Both the position numbers and the translations under genes were made by a program. The notes under the pieces are model-generated. The model saw nothing but the letters and a program-made list of their open reading frames with translations. It made no database searches and had not been told where the DNA came from. Below are positions 62,241 through 64,000 of a DNA stretch of 64,000 bases, in pieces (the first letter of the stretch is position 1; each line of letters begins with the position of its first letter). Source of the stretch: Paroedura picta (taxonomy: Eukaryota > Chordata > Lepidosauria > Squamata > Gekkonidae); the NCBI RefSeq assembly GCF_049243985.1, contig NC_135370.1, positions 110,790,506-110,854,505 of the forward strand. The letters are read 5' to 3'.

Positions 62241-63519
62241 GAGAGCTGGGATAAATGAGCAGTTTTCAAAGTGGAAGGCAGAAAGCAGTGGGATACTGCA
62301 CTGCTTTTAAACTTGTTCCTTAATGATTTGGCGTTGAGAGTAAGCAGTGAAGTGGCTAAGTTGATGGATGACACTAAGTTGTTCAGGGCAGTGAGAACTG
62401 TGAGGTGCTCCAGAGTGGGCATCAACATGGCAAATAAGGTTCAATGGGGACAAATACAAAGTAATTAATACTGGAGCCAAAAATCTTAACTACACATTGA
62501 TGGGGTCTGAATTGGTTGCCTGGTGTCCTGAGTTTCCCTGTAGCTGCACTCCCCCATTGTCTCCTCTAAGTTGCCCCAGCCAGCTTCATGGGTGGTGTCA
62601 GTGTCTCTAAGACTCCTGCAGCCCTGGTCGAAAGGTCTGCAGGCTGGAGCCACCTTTGCCCAGCTTGTGACAGTTGGGACTCAATGTCCTGCCCTCAACC
62701 TCTCAAAGTGAGTGTGGGGGCCTGCGGGGTGCTGCTACATGCCCTTTCCCCTGCCTGGGATGTGGGCTCCCAGAAGGCAATGTCTAGACCCTGCTTCTGA
62801 GTGTTGGGTCTCAGAATGAATTGAAAACAAATCAGCCAGTATCATAATGCTCCTGTATAAGTCTATGGTGCAGTCTCATTTGAACTACTGTGTACAGTTC
62901 TGGTCACCACACCTCAAAAAAGATATAACATTGGGAGAAGTGCAAATAAGGACTGCACTCAATTAAAATGATTACGGGAATGGAACACCTTCTCTATGAG
63001 GAACAGTTAAGGATATTAGGGCTCATTAGCTTGGAGAAATTATGATTGAGGGGTGACGTAGACATTTACAAAATGATGCAAAGGATAGAGAAGATAAAGA
63101 AGTGCTTCTTTTCCTTTCCTCACAATACAAAAACTCATGGACAATCAAGGACATTAATGAACAGTAAGCTTAGAACAGATAACAGGAAGTATTTCTTTGC
63201 TCAGCGTTATTAACATATGGAATTCACTGCTGCATGAAGTGAAGCAAATACAGCTTCACAAGGCAATTGGATAAACATATGGAGCAGTGGTCTATCAGTG
63301 GCTATTAGTCACACGATATAAATGGAACACTGTCTGGGGCAGTGATGCTCTCTATTCTAGGAGCTTGGGGGGGCAACAGAGAGAGGGCTTGTAGGGTTCC
63401 CCCCCCCCGGTGGACCACCTAATGGTACCTGGGTTTTAGCCACTGTGTGACACAAAATGTTGGACTGGATTGGGCCATTGGCCTGGTACAATATGGCTTC
63501 TCTTATGTTCTTATGTTCT

Positions 63520-63700
63520 TATGTCTTCCTGTGACCCACTGGGATTTTCAAGGCAAGAGGTGTTCAGAGGTGATTTGCCATTGCCTGCCTCTCTGTGATG
63601 GCCCTGGTATTCCTTGGAGGTCTCTCATCCAAATATTAACCAGGGCTGACCCTTCTTAGCTTCCATGATCTGATGCGATCAAGGTAGCCTGGATTTTTGA
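63520..63700 (-). mobile_element. 5S rRNA-derived SINE
   Basis: From about 63605 to 63692 the - strand parallels 5S rRNA: CCAGGCTACCTTGATCGCAT, then TCAGATCATGGAAGCTAAGA, GGTTAATATTTGGATGAGAG and ACCTCCAAGGAATACCAGG. The rest (63520-63604: TGCCTGCCTC, TTCAGAGGTGATTTGCCATT) is the SINE body. It is diverged, so it is not a working 5S gene. Confidence 0.8.
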
Positions 63701-63719
63701 CACATTGTTATGTTAGGAA

Positions 63720-63843
63720 TGACTGGGGAAGGCACTGGCAAACCACCCCGTATTGAGTCTGCCATGAAAACGCTAGAGGGCATCACCCCAAGGGTCAGAC
63801 ATGACTCGGTGCTTGCACAGGGGATACCTTTACCTTTACCTTT
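63720..63843 (+). mobile_element. tRNA-derived SINE with BovB-like tail, copy E (truncated)
   Basis: A perfect 11-base duplication TATGTTAGGAA flanks it (63709-63719 and 63844-63854). Only the 3' part is present, ending CAGGGGATACCTTTACC. This is the only + strand copy of the family here. Confidence 0.9.
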
Positions 63844-64000
63844 TATGTTAGGAAATGGTGATGTTATAAAGTATTGATCAGTTCAGAAATGTAACATAGA
63901 TCAGTATTCCGCAGTTTGCATACCTTGCCTAGCATTGGTAGCCCGTGGTTTCCAGAAGCTGGACTTGGAAGGTGATGTGTGATTCCTACTTCACTTACTT

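Larger units (their letters stand above)
60640..63516 (+). mobile_element. Long decayed CR1-superfamily LINE with later insertions
   Basis: Endonuclease remnants (FLETWWDEDNQQEATIPGYI, GSRVALYVREGVQSG, VCYCPPDQ) lie at 60780-61090. A YADD-region remnant (LMDDTKLFRAVRTV) is at about 62340-62400, and 3' sequence with TGTTGGACTGGATTGGGCCA and a TTATGTTC tail ends at 63516. Much of the reverse transcriptase is missing. A MITE at 61661 and other repeats interrupt it. Confidence 0.85.

Overview
The window is vertebrate nuclear DNA, most likely from a squamate reptile (lizard or gecko type). It has one long intron-rich gene and a dense mix of CR1, L2-group, RTE/BovB and L1 LINEs, tRNA-derived SINEs, a 5S rRNA-derived SINE, mariner and hAT DNA elements, and Helitron-like elements. 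That combination is typical of squamates and not of mammals or birds. The assignment is inference; no species marker was tested.

The main gene is NADSYN1 (glutamine-dependent NAD+ synthetase), on the + strand. Its start codon is at 3290 and its stop ends at 43055. I traced 21 coding exons. All introns are GT-AG, every junction keeps phase, and the summed length is 2124 nt (707 codons plus stop), against 706 residues that I recall for the human protein. The nitrilase residues (Glu45, Lys114, Cys175) and the synthetase SGGVDS loop (residues 357-362) are all present, so the gene looks functional. A CpG-rich promoter with a GGA tract lies just upstream, and a poly(A) signal lies at 43802.

Layout: 1-2830 is upstream DNA with LINE pieces. 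2830-3374 is the NADSYN1 promoter and first exon. 3375-43001 holds the introns, filled with nested repeats. The most notable is a 3.6-kb L2-group LINE with an uninterrupted 1020-codon ORF (10238-13300, - strand). It sits inside an older LINE copy, which itself sits in a hAT-type MITE. 29121-31125 is an internally deleted BovB with perfect target-site duplications. 43056-57250 is intergenic. 57290-57743 looks like the CpG-rich promoter and first coding exon of a second + strand gene that I cannot identify. 57744-64000 holds repeats, including a long decayed CR1.

The most unusual signal is a family of three Helitron-like elements (37122-37883, 44647-45322, 47006-47981), all in - orientation. 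On that strand each starts with TCTTTA and ends with a hairpin followed by CTAG. Each is inserted between A and T. Their interiors are GC-rich and largely unrelated, with tandem repeats and CCAAT-bearing palindromes. None carries a visible Rep/helicase. I recognised no retrovirus, LTR element or Polinton.
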